Assembly: GCF_006442795.2 (NCBI RefSeq)
Contig: NZ_CP083956.1
Coordinates: 4,999,501 to 5,063,500 of the forward strand
DNA length: 64,000 bases
Reading direction: 5' to 3'
Origin: Mesorhizobium sp. B1-1-8
GTDB lineage: Bacteria; Pseudomonadota; Alphaproteobacteria; Rhizobiales; Rhizobiaceae
A program made the position numbers and the translations under genes. The notes below the pieces were generated by a model. It was not told the origin of the DNA. It made no database searches and saw only the letters and a program-made list of their open reading frames with translations. The stretch's first letter is position 1. Each line of letters begins with the position of its first letter. Positions 16,856-25,554 of this stretch are shown piece after piece.

Positions 16856-17284
16856 ATGGCCATGCATAGCGGCGGATGCCATTGCGGCAACATCCGCCTC
16901 AGCTTCTCAACCACGGTCGACCCTGCCCGGATCGAAGTCCGCGCCTGCCAATGCTCGTTCTGCACCCGGCACGGTTCGCGCGCCGCCGCCGATCCAAACG
17001 GCCAGTTGGTTATTTCCGTAGAGGACAAAGCGCGGCTGCAGATCTATCGCTTCGGCCTGCGCACCGCCGACTATCTTGTCTGCCGGGAATGCGGTGTCTA
17101 TGTCGCGGCGATCGCCGGCGACGGCGCCGAGGCCAGGGCGATCGTCATCGTCAACGCGCTGGACGACCGCGAGCGGTTTTCCCGCGAGCCGATCCCGGTG
17201 CGCTACGACGCCGAAGGCCGCGAGCAGCGCCTGACCAGACGCCACACCGCCTGGACGCCGGTCAAAGTCACGATCAGCGGATGA
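16856..17284 (+). CDS. GFA-family zinc protein
   Basis: A 142-residue protein of the GFA (glutathione-dependent formaldehyde-activating, CENP-V-like) fold. The zinc-binding cysteines are all present: GGCHCGNIR at residues 7-15, RACQCSFCTRHG at about 29-40 and LVCRECGVY at about 76-84. Most family members are not shown to act on formaldehyde, so the chemistry is unknown. It overlaps the convergent PhyH-like gene by 11 bp at the 3' ends. Confidence 0.85.
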   Translation: MAMHSGGCHCGNIRLSFSTTVDPARIEVRACQCSFCTRHGSRAAADPNGQLVISVEDKARLQIYRFGLRTADYLVCRECGVYVAAIAGDGAEARAIVIVNALDDRERFSREPIPVRYDAEGREQRLTRRHTAWTPVKVTISG

Positions 17285-18248
17285 CCGGCTCGCCATGGAA
17301 GCGGCGGCGCGACGGGCGCGAGACGCCGAAGCCGACTTCCATCATCAGCCTTGGCGTATGCGCCGGCACGGTGCCCATGTGGAAGCCGAATGGATCCTCG
17401 ACAAAGCCAAGGCCGGCCTCGCCGGTCAGCGTGACCGGGCTCTGCGGGCCGTAGACGCCCAGAACCTCTTCGGCCGAGTGCCCGACCAGCAGCGTCAGCT
17501 GATGCTTGATCGCCCGGCGCCTGTGGCTGCCGCGGATATAGACATGCGGTCCGGTGCCGGCATCGACCGGCACCAGGTAGAAGAAAAATTTCAGCATGCG
17601 CCAGTCGTCGAGGTCGAAATGATATTTGCCGAGCGAGGCGAGGTTCTTGTCGGCGTCGGAGGCCTTGCCGGTCGGGAAGCTCCACCAGACGCGCGTGGTG
17701 ATCAGCTTGGCCTGGCCGCCGAGATAGTGCTGGGCGATATCGAGCAGCAGCGGATCGTACTGAACGGCGAGCACTGCCTGACAGTCGAGGCTACGCTCGA
17801 AATAATGCCCGCTGAGCAGTGAGCGGCCGAAGCGCTTTTCCGCCTCGGCATGCTCGCCGGGCATGAATTCGAGGCGGCGGTCGAAATTGCCGAAACAGGG
17901 CGTGCGGCCGGCGAAGGCGCCGATCTCCTCATGGATCGCCCGCGGCAGCATCAGGCCGGAAAACAGCCCATCGGACCGCAGCGCCTCGACAGCAGCGTCG
18001 CGCTCGACGCCGGCGAACATGGTCTCATCTGCGTTCTCGAGCGGGCGGGTGCGTTTGGCGCCAAGCCAGTGCATGCGGCGTCCAGGCATGGTGCGCGCCA
18101 GCACGAACATCGGCAGCCAGGCCGGGTTCTCACGAAGGTCCGACAGATAGGTCGGGATGCGCACGGCGATGCGGCTGAACAAGCTGCCGTTTCGGGCGAT
18201 CGCCTCCAGGCTGGCCGTGCCGGATTTGTCTGGGGTAGCAAGATTCAT
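17274..18248 (-). CDS. Phytanoyl-CoA dioxygenase (PhyH)-like protein
   Basis: A 324-residue protein. A probable Fe(II) facial triad is visible: HFDLDDW (His and Asp, about residues 209-211) and a distal His in GFHMGTVP near residue 292. RLMMEVGFGVS after it can supply the 2-oxoglutarate-binding arginine. This order and spacing is that of PhyH-like 2OG-dependent oxygenases; the substrate is unknown. The N-terminal 100 residues are not recognisable. Family assignment is from motif order only. About 195 bp separate its start from the glycosyltransferase gene. Confidence 0.65.
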   Translation of the reverse strand: MNLATPDKSGTASLEAIARNGSLFSRIAVRIPTYLSDLRENPAWLPMFVLARTMPGRRMHWLGAKRTRPLENADETMFAGVERDAAVEALRSDGLFSGLMLPRAIHEEIGAFAGRTPCFGNFDRRLEFMPGEHAEAEKRFGRSLLSGHYFERSLDCQAVLAVQYDPLLLDIAQHYLGGQAKLITTRVWWSFPTGKASDADKNLASLGKYHFDLDDWRMLKFFFYLVPVDAGTGPHVYIRGSHRRRAIKHQLTLLVGHSAEEVLGVYGPQSPVTLTGEAGLGFVEDPFGFHMGTVPAHTPRLMMEVGFGVSRPSRRRFHGEPVIR

Positions 18249-18443
18249 CGGGGGTCCTCGTGATGAACGGCGACCCGACCACGCGTCGGCAGCCTACCGC
18301 TCTAGCGTTCCCCAAACCCGATTGTTCCGCACCGAGGAAATTTTAACTCCACCTAATTTTTTGTGCAACGCACAATAGAAGGCACGATCGAGATAGCGCC
18401 GAATTTTACCACACTACTCGCTGTGGCCCGCAGAACGGAAACT

Positions 18444-18947
18444 TCACTTCGGCGGCGCAACCCAGATTTCCGCGTCCAGCCGCTTCGTGGCGAGGCCGCG
18501 CGCCAAAGCTTCGGCGCTGCGCGCGCTCTTGGCGAGCGCCGCAGCCTGGCGCTTGCTGATGACAAGCCCTTCGGCGAGCGCGCGGTTGGCGGAAAAGACC
18601 CGCGCCAGGAACGGCGCGCGATTTGCCCGCGCGCGTGAAAAGCGCGCCGGCATGGTCTGTCTCGCCATGTGAGCGGCGACCGCTTCGATCCAGCCGTCGG
18701 CCAGCCGCGCGCCTGGCTCCAGGATCAGCAGCCAGTCACCCTTGGCCTGGCCGATGCCGGCCGCGATGCCGGCCGCGACATAGTGGCAGCCGGCATGTTC
18801 GGCGACGCGATGCGTCTGGTCGGTCGAGCCGGTGTCGCAGACGACGACATCGCGCACGATGCCCTCGACCGCGCCGCCGACCAGCGAGGCGAGCGTGCGG
18901 GCAAGGCCCTCTTCGTCGTTGCTGGTTTCGATCAGAACGCTGAGCAT
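18444..18947 (-). CDS. Short family 2 glycosyltransferase-like protein
   Basis: 167 residues with a GT-A start: LSVLIETSNDEEGLARTLAS, then VVVCDTGSTDQTHRVAEHAG (nucleotide-sugar binding), then KGDWLLILEPGARLADGW in place of the usual metal-binding DxD, which is not obvious here. The protein stops well short of normal GT2 enzymes (220-300 residues), and the tail is Ala/Arg-rich. It may be a reduced family member or inactive. Upstream region 18249-18443 contains only a TTGTGC-AAC-GCACAA dyad (18361-18375). Confidence 0.6.
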   Translation of the reverse strand: MLSVLIETSNDEEGLARTLASLVGGAVEGIVRDVVVCDTGSTDQTHRVAEHAGCHYVAAGIAAGIGQAKGDWLLILEPGARLADGWIEAVAAHMARQTMPARFSRARANRAPFLARVFSANRALAEGLVISKRQAAALAKSARSAEALARGLATKRLDAEIWVAPPK

Positions 18948-19005
18948 CGTCAGCCGAATAGCCGAAAGCCGGACACTGCGCCAGTCGTGCGTTTTGCACG
19001 AAAAA

Positions 19006-19020
19006 GTTCTTGATTTGTTC
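19006..19020 (+). promoter_or_regulatory. LexA-type SOS box upstream of the radical SAM gene
   Basis: GTTC-TTGATTT-GTTC, an exact match to the direct-repeat box GTTC-N7-GTTC used by alphaproteobacterial LexA. It ends 25 bp before the ATG at 19046. Only eight positions are fixed, so about two matches per 64 kb on both strands are expected by chance. Position is the main support. Confidence 0.5.
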
Positions 19021-19045
19021 TCATTGAGGAAATAGGAATAGTTTC

Positions 19046-20251
19046 ATGAACAGAGCGATTCGACAGCCTGCCGACAGTCCCTGGGAGAGGGCGAAAATGG
19101 AACAGATCGTACGTGCCGACATTGCCGCTTTCGGAGCTGGCAGAGCCGAGATGGCGAATGCGATGATCGAACAGAGCGGCATGCGGGTGCGGCCGGACCG
19201 CAATCGCGGCCGTTCGGCCGGCATCAACCCGTCGGGCCGCTTCGAGCCGGTCAGCCGGCATGTATTCGACGACGGCTGGAATTCGCTGGAGGAATTGCCG
19301 CCGTTCAAGACCGAGGTGCAGGTCGAGAAGCCGCGCACCATCATCACCCGCAACGAATCGCCGGATATTTCCTTCGACCGGTCAATCAACCCCTATCGAG
19401 GCTGCGAGCATGGCTGCGTCTACTGCTTCGCCAGGCCGACGCATGCCTTCATGGGGCTGTCGCCGGGGCTCGATTTCGAATCGAAACTGTTCGCCAAGCC
19501 GGATGCGGCGCGCATGCTCGACAAGGAATTATCGAAGCCTGGCTACCAGCCGCGCACCATCGCCATAGGCACCAACACCGACCCCTATCAGCCGATCGAG
19601 AAGCAGTACCGGATCATGCGCGAGATCCTCGAAGTGCTGGAAGCGCGCGGCCACCCAGTCGGCATCGTCACCAAGTCGGCGCTGGTGGTCCGCGACATCG
19701 ACATATTGTCGCGCATGGCCGAGCGGGGCCTTGCCAAAGTGGCATTGTCGGTGACGACGCTCGACCGCATGCTGGCGAGAACCATGGAACCCCGCGCTTC
19801 GACGCCGACCAAGCGGCTGGAGGCGATCAAGCAGCTTGCCGAGGCCGGCGTCCCGGCATCCGTGATGGTGGCGCCGATCGTTCCCGGCCTGACCGATCCG
19901 GAGATGGAGCGCATTCTCGATTCGGCGCGCGCCGCCGGCGCCCGCGAAGCCGGCTATGTCGTGCTGCGGCTGCCGCTGGAAGTGGCGCCGATCTTCAAGG
20001 ACTGGCTGCTGCGCCATTATCCGGACCGCTACCGGCATGTGATGTCGCTGATCCGTTCGATGCGCGACGGCAAGGACTACGATTCGGAATGGGGCAAGCG
20101 CATGAAGGGCGCCGGTCCCTATGCCTGGCAGATCGGCCGGCGCTTCGAGATCGCGGCCAAGCGGCTCGGCCTCAATGCCGAGCGGCGGACTCTCAGGACC
20201 GATCAGTTCGTCGCGGGAGCCAATGCCAGCGAACAGCTGATGCTGCTTTGA
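19046..20251 (+). CDS. PA0069-family radical SAM protein (spore photoproduct lyase-related)
   Basis: A radical SAM enzyme of 401 residues. The cluster-binding cysteines are in GCEHGCVYCFAR (CxxxCxxC, about residues 121-132). NPYRG precedes them, TNTDPYQPIEK (about 175-185) follows, and the C-terminal GKRMKGAGPYAWQIGRRF is typical of the PA0069 group, which is related to spore photoproduct lyase. Its reaction is unknown; a DNA- or nucleotide-directed repair role has been guessed for relatives. Two starts are possible: ATG 19046 (purine-rich GAGGAAATAGGAATAG upstream) and ATG 19097 (AGAGGG upstream). An SOS-type box lies just upstream of both. Confidence 0.9.
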   Translation: MNRAIRQPADSPWERAKMEQIVRADIAAFGAGRAEMANAMIEQSGMRVRPDRNRGRSAGINPSGRFEPVSRHVFDDGWNSLEELPPFKTEVQVEKPRTIITRNESPDISFDRSINPYRGCEHGCVYCFARPTHAFMGLSPGLDFESKLFAKPDAARMLDKELSKPGYQPRTIAIGTNTDPYQPIEKQYRIMREILEVLEARGHPVGIVTKSALVVRDIDILSRMAERGLAKVALSVTTLDRMLARTMEPRASTPTKRLEAIKQLAEAGVPASVMVAPIVPGLTDPEMERILDSARAAGAREAGYVVLRLPLEVAPIFKDWLLRHYPDRYRHVMSLIRSMRDGKDYDSEWGKRMKGAGPYAWQIGRRFEIAAKRLGLNAERRTLRTDQFVAGANASEQLMLL

Positions 20252-20404
20252 CGAAAGAAAAAGCGTGGGCACGCGATGCTGCCCAGGCGCGCAATCCCGT
20301 CCGGCCTGTCCCCCGGCCGTGAGACGGTGCCCTCCCGTTCCGACGCCCCATCGGACCCGGAGGGACTTGCGGAGAATCGGAGCCGATGCGAACCTCGCCG
20401 CACC

Positions 20405-21103
20405 ATGGCTCGCTCGCGTTCCGATTCTCCGCCCCTGTTTGAAATCGTCGAGAAGCCCGACTTCTCCGTCGAGACGAAGGCGATGGCCGAAGGCCTTTGG
20501 CCCGTGGCGGGAATGGATGAGGCCGGGCGAGGGCCGCTCGCCGGGCCGGTGGTCGCCGCCGCCGTGGTGCTGGACCCAACCAACATTCCAGAAGGCCTCG
20601 ACGATTCCAAGCGCCTCACCCATTTGCAGCGCGAGGCGCTGTTCCTGAAGATCCTGGGCTCGGCGCTCTGCGTTTCGATGGCCTCGATCAGCGCCGAGGG
20701 GATCGACAACAGCAACATCCTGAAAGCCAGCCTCGAAGCGATGCGCCGTGCCGTCGCCGGCCTGTCGCTGCGGCCGAAGCTGGCGCTGGCCGACGGCCGC
20801 GACGTGCCGCCGGGGCTGCCCTGCGACGGCCGCGCCCTGATCAGGGGCGACCAGCGCTCGCAGTCGATCGCCGCCGCCTCGATCGTCGCCAAGGTGATGC
20901 GAGACCGCATGATGTGCGGCTGCGGCGGCCATCACGATCGCTATGGCTTCGAGGTCCATATGGGGTATGCGACGGTCCGACATCGGACCGCGATCGAGGC
21001 GCATGGGCCGGTGGCGAGATTGCACCGTGCGTCGTTCGCGCCGTTCCGGCTGGGTAGCGCTGAGGTGGCGGACGAGGAAGAAAGCTTCGCCGGGCTGGAG
21101 TGA
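20405..21103 (+). CDS. rnhB: Ribonuclease HII
   Basis: Removes ribonucleotides and RNA primers from DNA. The motifs are complete: [17 protein letters not shown] (about residues 35-51, with the catalytic Asp-Glu pair), [10 protein letters not shown] with its Asp, and [17 protein letters not shown] with the downstream Asp. The ATG at 20405 gives 232 residues, near the family norm. The frame continues upstream to 20276 with unrelated Arg/Pro-rich sequence that I exclude. It follows the radical SAM gene by about 150 bp on the same strand. Confidence 0.95.
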   Translation: MARSRSDSPPLFEIVEKPDFSVETKAMAEGLWPVAGMDEAGRGPLAGPVVAAAVVLDPTNIPEGLDDSKRLTHLQREALFLKILGSALCVSMASISAEGIDNSNILKASLEAMRRAVAGLSLRPKLALADGRDVPPGLPCDGRALIRGDQRSQSIAAASIVAKVMRDRMMCGCGGHHDRYGFEVHMGYATVRHRTAIEAHGPVARLHRASFAPFRLGSAEVADEEESFAGLE

Positions 21104-21124
21104 GCGCCGGCGAGGGTGCGCGTA

Positions 21125-21292
21125 ATCTCCCCCCTTGAGGGGGAGATGGCCGGCAGGCCAGAGGGGGTCGCCTCGCGTGAAGCGCCAACCCTGTTTCTCT
21201 AAATTTGGTGTCCGCGCCGAATAGCGTCGCGTCCAGTCGAACCGACCCCCTCTGTCGCCTTCGGCGACATCTCCCCCTCGAGGGGGGAGATC
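21125..21292. repeat. Palindromic repeat element, copy C, intergenic
   Basis: About 168 bp with ends AATCTCCCCCCTTGAGGGGG and, in reverse, GATCTCCCCCCTCGAGGGGG. It has the same GGCAGGCCAGAGGGGGTCG / CGACCCCCTCTGTCG inner blocks as the two copies inside glyS. It lies between the 3' ends of rnhB and atpF. Its minus-strand reading begins [16 protein letters not shown] but hits a TAG, unlike the glyS copies. Confidence 0.9.
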
Positions 21293-21299
21293 ACCTGCA

Positions 21300-21791
21300 T
21301 CAGTTCAGCTTGGCTTTCACGTCCTGCAGCGCCGACTTGAACAGATCCGCTCCGGCCTTGGAATCGACCTTGGCGGCAAGCAGCGCGCGGGCCGCTTCGA
21401 CGGCGATGTCGACCGCGCTGGCGCGAACTTCGCTGACCGCCTCGCGCTCGGCCTGGCCGATCTTCTGCTCGGCAAGCGCGGTGCGCCGCGCGACATAATC
21501 CTCGGTCCGCTTTTTCGCCTCGGCGGCGACAAGCTCGGCTTCGCGCTTGGCGGCGGCGACGATGTCGGCGGCCTCCTGCTCGGCTTCCTTGCGCTTCTTC
21601 TGATACTGGGCAAGCAGTTGCTGTGCCTCCTCGCGCAGACGGCGGGCTTCTTCCAGTTCGCTGCTGATCTTGGCCGCGCGGGCATCTAGCGACTTGGCCA
21701 GCATACCCGGGACCTTCAGGTAGATGACGGCGCCGAGAAAGATGATCAGGGCAATGGTTGCCCAGAGCGTGGCGAGTGATGTGGCGTCCAT
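21300..21791 (-). CDS. atpF: F0F1 ATP synthase subunit b
   Basis: The peripheral-stalk subunit anchoring F1 to F0. 163 residues: an N-terminal membrane helix (ATIALIIFLGAVIYLKVPGM, about residues 9-28), then a long charged heptad-type helix (RAAKISSELEEARRLREEA onward) ending DLFKSALQDVKAKLN. I chose the ATG at 21791 with GGAGCGG upstream, 11 bp after the b' stop. It is the last gene of the five-gene F0 operon; F1 genes are not in the window, as usual in alphaproteobacteria. Confidence 0.95.
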   Translation of the reverse strand: MDATSLATLWATIALIIFLGAVIYLKVPGMLAKSLDARAAKISSELEEARRLREEAQQLLAQYQKKRKEAEQEAADIVAAAKREAELVAAEAKKRTEDYVARRTALAEQKIGQAEREAVSEVRASAVDIAVEAARALLAAKVDSKAGADLFKSALQDVKAKLN

Positions 21792-21802
21792 GATTCCGCT
21801 CC

Positions 21803-22381
21803 TCACCGGCTCGCGGATTTGACCGCGGCCGCGATCTCGGCCTTGTCGGTCTTGCCGCCGACAAGCGCCTCGACGATGGCCGAAGTGGTGTCCTCGGCGA
21901 TCGTGCCGACTTCCTTCATCGCCCTGGCCTTGATCGAGGCGATGCTCGCCTCGGCCTCGCCGAGCTTCTTTTCGAGCTCCGCCTCGACTTTCTTGCGCGC
22001 GGCTTCGGCATCTGCCTTGGCGGCATCGCTCGCCTGCTGGCCGATGGAATTGGCGCGGGCCTTGGCTTCCGCCAGTTCCTGCTCATAGGCGGCAATAGCG
22101 GCGTCGCCCTCGCCCTTCAGCCTGGCGGCGTGGTCGAGGTCCTGGGTGATGCGATCGTTGCGGACATCGATGATGCCGCCGACACGCGGCATCACCACAC
22201 GCTTCAGGAACAAATAGAAGAGCCCGAAGGTGATGACCAGCCACAGGATCTGCGACGGGAAGGTCGCGGCATTGAACGGCGGGAACGTGCCATGCTCGGC
22301 AGGCACGGCGGTGCCCGCGTGTGTGTCGCCTTCGGCCGCGGCCGGCGCGGTTTCTTGCGCAAAGGCAGATGTCACGAACAT
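21803..22381 (-). CDS. atpG: F0F1 ATP synthase subunit b' (second peripheral stalk subunit)
   Basis: 192 residues. After an Ala/Glu-rich N-terminal tail comes PPFNAATFPSQILWLVITFG with one membrane helix, then FLKRVVMPRVGGIIDVRNDR and a long alpha-helical stalk. The b/b' pair is typical of alphaproteobacteria. Start ATG 22381 gives MFVTSAFAQETAPA, signal-like in appearance but normal for b' proteins. Confidence 0.94.
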   Translation of the reverse strand: MFVTSAFAQETAPAAAEGDTHAGTAVPAEHGTFPPFNAATFPSQILWLVITFGLFYLFLKRVVMPRVGGIIDVRNDRITQDLDHAARLKGEGDAAIAAYEQELAEAKARANSIGQQASDAAKADAEAARKKVEAELEKKLGEAEASIASIKARAMKEVGTIAEDTTSAIVEALVGGKTDKAEIAAAVKSASR

Positions 22382-22443
22382 CTCATTCCCCTGTCCATAC
22401 GGCGGGGCCGCACCATGCGACCCCTTTCGTCAGCGCCTGCTCT

Positions 22444-22668
22444 TTACTTGAAGACCAGGAGCAGCGCGATCAGGAGCGAGAAAATGCCCAGAGCTTCGGT
22501 CACGGCGAAGCCGAAGATCAGGCGGCCGAACTGGCCGTCAGCTGCCGACGGGTTGCGCAGCGCGCCCGAGAGGTAGCTGCCGAAGATGTTGCCGAGGCCG
22601 ATGCCCGCGCCACCCATGCCGAGGCAAGCGATGCCGGCGCCGATTGCAGCTGCTGCATTTAGTTCCAT
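22444..22668 (-). CDS. atpE: F0F1 ATP synthase subunit c (rotor ring)
   Basis: 74 residues forming a helical hairpin: [20 protein letters not shown], a polar loop with RNP (ALRNPSA), then [20 protein letters not shown]. The proton-binding Glu lies in AVTEALG (about residue 58), and the loop Arg-Asn-Pro contacts F1. Length and motifs are standard. Confidence 0.97.
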   Translation of the reverse strand: MELNAAAAIGAGIACLGMGGAGIGLGNIFGSYLSGALRNPSAADGQFGRLIFGFAVTEALGIFSLLIALLLVFK

Positions 22669-22745
22669 TTCAAACTCCTGTTGGTTCCGTAGTCGTTGCG
22701 GTTGGTACGTCGGGTAAGCTGGCGCCGGGGCGCCGGGTAAATCGA

Positions 22746-23507
22746 TCAGTGGCTCGGGTGCAGAGCGTCGTTCAAATACATGCAGGTCAGCACGGCAAAG
22801 ACGTAGGCCTGCAGGAAAGCCACCAGCAATTCCAGCGCCGTCAGCGCGACCGCCATGGCGAGCGGCAGCACCGAGCCGGCGATACCGATGGCGCCGAACG
22901 CACTGAGGCTGACGACGAAGCCCGAAAACACTTTCAGCGTGATGTGGCCGGCCAGCATATTGGCGAAAAGACGAACCGAGAGGCTGACGGGGCGCGAGAC
23001 GAAGGAAATGATTTCGATCGCCACCACCAGCGGCAAAAGAAAGACCGGCACGCCCTGCGGCACGAACAGCTTGAGGAAACCGAGGCCGTGCTGGCTGAAG
23101 CCGTAGACGACGACAGTGCCGATGACCAGCGCGGCCAGCGTGAAGGTGACGATGATATGGCTGGTGACGGTGAAGAAATAAGGGAACAGGCCGAGCAGGT
23201 TGGCGACCAGCACGAACATGAACAGCGAAAACACCAGCGGGAAGAACTTCATGCCCTGCTTGCCCGCCGCATCGCGCAGCATGTTGCTGACGAACTCGTA
23301 GGCCATTTCAGAGACCGACTGCAGGCGGCCCGGGATGAGACTGCGGCTGGACGTGGTCAGGTAAAGGAAGGCCGAAGCGACGACGATGGTCAGGACCATG
23401 AACAGGGAGGAATTGGTGAAGGAGACGTCATAGCCGCCGATGTGAAGCGGAATGATCGGATGGATCTGGAACTGGTGGATCGGATCGACCTTGTCAGCAG
23501 CAGCCAC
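22746..23507 (-). CDS. atpB: F0F1 ATP synthase subunit a (proton channel)
   Basis: 253 residues with five to six membrane helices. The essential Arg is in [14 protein letters not shown] (about residue 178); [12 protein letters not shown] and the C-terminal [19 protein letters not shown] are the standard AtpB signatures. It lies 64 bp after atpI. Confidence 0.97.
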   Translation of the reverse strand: MAAADKVDPIHQFQIHPIIPLHIGGYDVSFTNSSLFMVLTIVVASAFLYLTTSSRSLIPGRLQSVSEMAYEFVSNMLRDAAGKQGMKFFPLVFSLFMFVLVANLLGLFPYFFTVTSHIIVTFTLAALVIGTVVVYGFSQHGLGFLKLFVPQGVPVFLLPLVVAIEIISFVSRPVSLSVRLFANMLAGHITLKVFSGFVVSLSAFGAIGIAGSVLPLAMAVALTALELLVAFLQAYVFAVLTCMYLNDALHPSH

Positions 23508-23571
23508 TTTTAATCCCCGTCAAAGCCGCAACCGGCTTCTTAAGTTCACTTCGCGCCTTGCGGCGCCTACT

Positions 23572-23964
23572 TCATTGCTTCGGCTGGCGCGGCTTGCCGC
23601 CCTGGCCGAATTCCGGTGCAAGTCCCGCCGAACGCAGGACATTGAGTATAGCGGCACCAAAGCCCAGCAACAGGCCGGCGATCAGACCCCATGGCGCCGT
23701 TCCCGCCAGGCGGTCGATGATCCAGCCCAAGCCGACACCGACCACCACTCCGGCGATGAACTCGCTGGACAGCTTCAGTGCCTGACCGTAACCGGTCGCA
23801 GCTTTCGCTTCGTCATTCCCCTCGAGCCGGTCCGTGCGTCTTGTCGCAAGCGATGTTTCAAGCTCGCGCCGGCGGCGCTCAAGTTCGTCGTCGCGGATGG
23901 TGGCTTCATGCTGCTGGCCGCGGCCGGTTTGTCCGGTTCCGTCTGGCCCGTTCTTGTCGGCCAT
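23572..23964 (-). CDS. atpI: ATP synthase protein I
   Basis: 130 residues: a charged N-terminal half (DELERRRRELETSLATRR), then two membrane helices (SSEFIAGVVVGVGLGWIIDR and GLIAGLLLGFGAAILNVLRS). It is the first gene of the F0 operon and is thought to assist c-ring assembly. The 264 bp upstream (23965-24228), which should hold the operon promoter, show no sure motif. Confidence 0.9.
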   Translation of the reverse strand: MADKNGPDGTGQTGRGQQHEATIRDDELERRRRELETSLATRRTDRLEGNDEAKAATGYGQALKLSSEFIAGVVVGVGLGWIIDRLAGTAPWGLIAGLLLGFGAAILNVLRSAGLAPEFGQGGKPRQPKQ

Positions 23965-24228
23965 CGCAACCCCCTGCCCGGTCAGACTATCGCCGTCCGT
24001 CCGCTTGTAAAGTCGCCGGCAACATAGTTAGAGGGTTTGCGCCCGTCAAGCCACGGGCAGAACTTCGGCTCGATGTATTTTGTCTAACGAAATCAATAAC
24101 TTATTCAGGTGCGACATCGTGCCCGTCGCGCCTATGCGAGGACTCGGGACGAATCCGCGCGGCGGGGCGCACCGACCGGCGCATGCAGGAAACCGCGAAG
24201 AGCCCGGCCGGAGGCAGCGCCCGAGCGC

Positions 24229-25464
24229 TCAGCTCCAGCCGCCGCCATAGGTGCGGTAGAAGATGTGCAGGCCGATCCTGGTCATGCGCTGCATGGCGCG
24301 CGCCCAGCCGGGATGGACATAATTGGCGTAGTAATGCGTCGAGGAGCCGACCTCGGGAATGAAGATCTTGCCGGCGGTCACCGCCATGGCGACATCCTGG
24401 GCGGTCTTGTACGCTTCCGGATCGTCGATACGCTTCTTGCGGCCGTCGCAGGCGAAGGAGAACTGGCAGCGGTTGAACCAGTTGTCGTTCTGATAGACGA
24501 CACCGCAGATCGTCTTGGGATAGGCCGGATTGCGGACGCGGTTGAGGATCACCTGCGCGACCGCGGCCTGGCCACGAACAGGCTCGCTGCGCGCCTCGAA
24601 ATAGATCCCCTTGGCGAGGCATGCCTGTTCCGGCATCGAGAAAACGCTCGCCGGCAGCGGGTTCTGCATCCACGCATGGTCGCCCTTGCCCATCGGCGGG
24701 ATGAAGCGGCCGTTGCTGGGATCTTCGTCCTGCAGCAGCGCCTCGAAGGGCGAAGCTTTCGCATAGTCGGGCGCCGACTGGGCATAGGCGGTGGCGAGGA
24801 TATCCGGCCTGTCGTTGTTGACGAGCGCGGCAAGGGCGGCCGGCACGCCGGGATCGGGCTTCTTGTCTTCGCGGATGTGGAAGGCCTGGGCGATCTGCAC
24901 TTCCTTGCCCTTGATCTGCGGCCTGGCGAAAGCGAGCTTCAGGCCGCTGTCCATGCTCGGGCGAAGCAGCGAGGACGTCCGCTCGAAGATCGAGCCGGCG
25001 CTGAAATTCTTCGGCGGCGCGACAGGCGAGACCTGGATGATGCGGCCCTTCTTATCGGCGCGCATGACGCGGTCCTCATCGGGTGTAGCACCGGCGACAT
25101 TGCCCTTGCCGCGAAAGGCGACCGCGCCGACACCGGGCAGCTTCACGCCGGAGCCGGAGAGCGAGCCGGTGGAGGCGGAATCGACGAACGGCATTTCGGC
25201 GGCATGCACCGAGCCGGCGGCGGATTTTTCGACATAGGCGTTCCAGCGGGCGTTGGGCTGCTCCAGGCCGGAAATCAGGCTCGTCATATCCTGATAGGCG
25301 ACCACCGAGGGAAAGCCGACCCAGATGCCGAGGCCAAGTAGCACAGGAGGAAGGACAGAACGTTTCTTCTCACCGGCGGCGGCCAAAAGCCGCTTCAAAA
25401 CGCGTCGATGCACGGAACTCTCCAGGAACGCTACTGACCCGACTGGAGAGCCAAAATGATGCAT
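24229..25464 (-). CDS. Cell-wall hydrolase, SleB type
   Basis: A 411-residue protein whose last 120 residues form a SleB (hydrolase_2) domain. CLAKGIYFEARSEPVRGQAA (about residue 285) carries the catalytic Glu, and QVILNRVRNPAYPKTICGVV and FNRCQFSFACDG follow; SSTHYYANYV is near the end. An N-terminal hydrophobic segment (SVLPPVLLGLGIWVGFPSVV, about residues 36-55) probably anchors it in the inner membrane. The middle 200 residues are a low-complexity linker. It likely cleaves peptidoglycan in growth or division. The start may be an internal GTG just upstream of the membrane segment. Confidence 0.88.
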   Translation of the reverse strand: MHHFGSPVGSVAFLESSVHRRVLKRLLAAAGEKKRSVLPPVLLGLGIWVGFPSVVAYQDMTSLISGLEQPNARWNAYVEKSAAGSVHAAEMPFVDSASTGSLSGSGVKLPGVGAVAFRGKGNVAGATPDEDRVMRADKKGRIIQVSPVAPPKNFSAGSIFERTSSLLRPSMDSGLKLAFARPQIKGKEVQIAQAFHIREDKKPDPGVPAALAALVNNDRPDILATAYAQSAPDYAKASPFEALLQDEDPSNGRFIPPMGKGDHAWMQNPLPASVFSMPEQACLAKGIYFEARSEPVRGQAAVAQVILNRVRNPAYPKTICGVVYQNDNWFNRCQFSFACDGRKKRIDDPEAYKTAQDVAMAVTAGKIFIPEVGSSTHYYANYVHPGWARAMQRMTRIGLHIFYRTYGGGWS

Positions 25465-25518
25465 TAACCTTGATGGTGGGTTAACGGCATCGATCGTGTT
25501 TATTTTATGTTGAAGCGA

Positions 25519-25548
25519 GCCGGCTTCCTGCTTACGCAGAAAGCCGGC
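25519..25548. terminator. Hairpin at the 3' end of the MFS gene
   Basis: Stem GCCGGCTT-CTGC / GCAG-AAGCCGGC with one unpaired base on each side and loop TTAC, lying 6 bp past the stop of the minus-strand MFS gene. No T-tract follows on the minus strand. Confidence 0.5.
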
Positions 25549-25554
25549 GAAAAA

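Noticed and set aside
18361..18375. TTGTGC-AAC-GCACAA dyad between the PhyH-like and glycosyltransferase genes
   Set aside because: The arms are only 6 bp. Position does not match a clear promoter, and no known site fits well enough.
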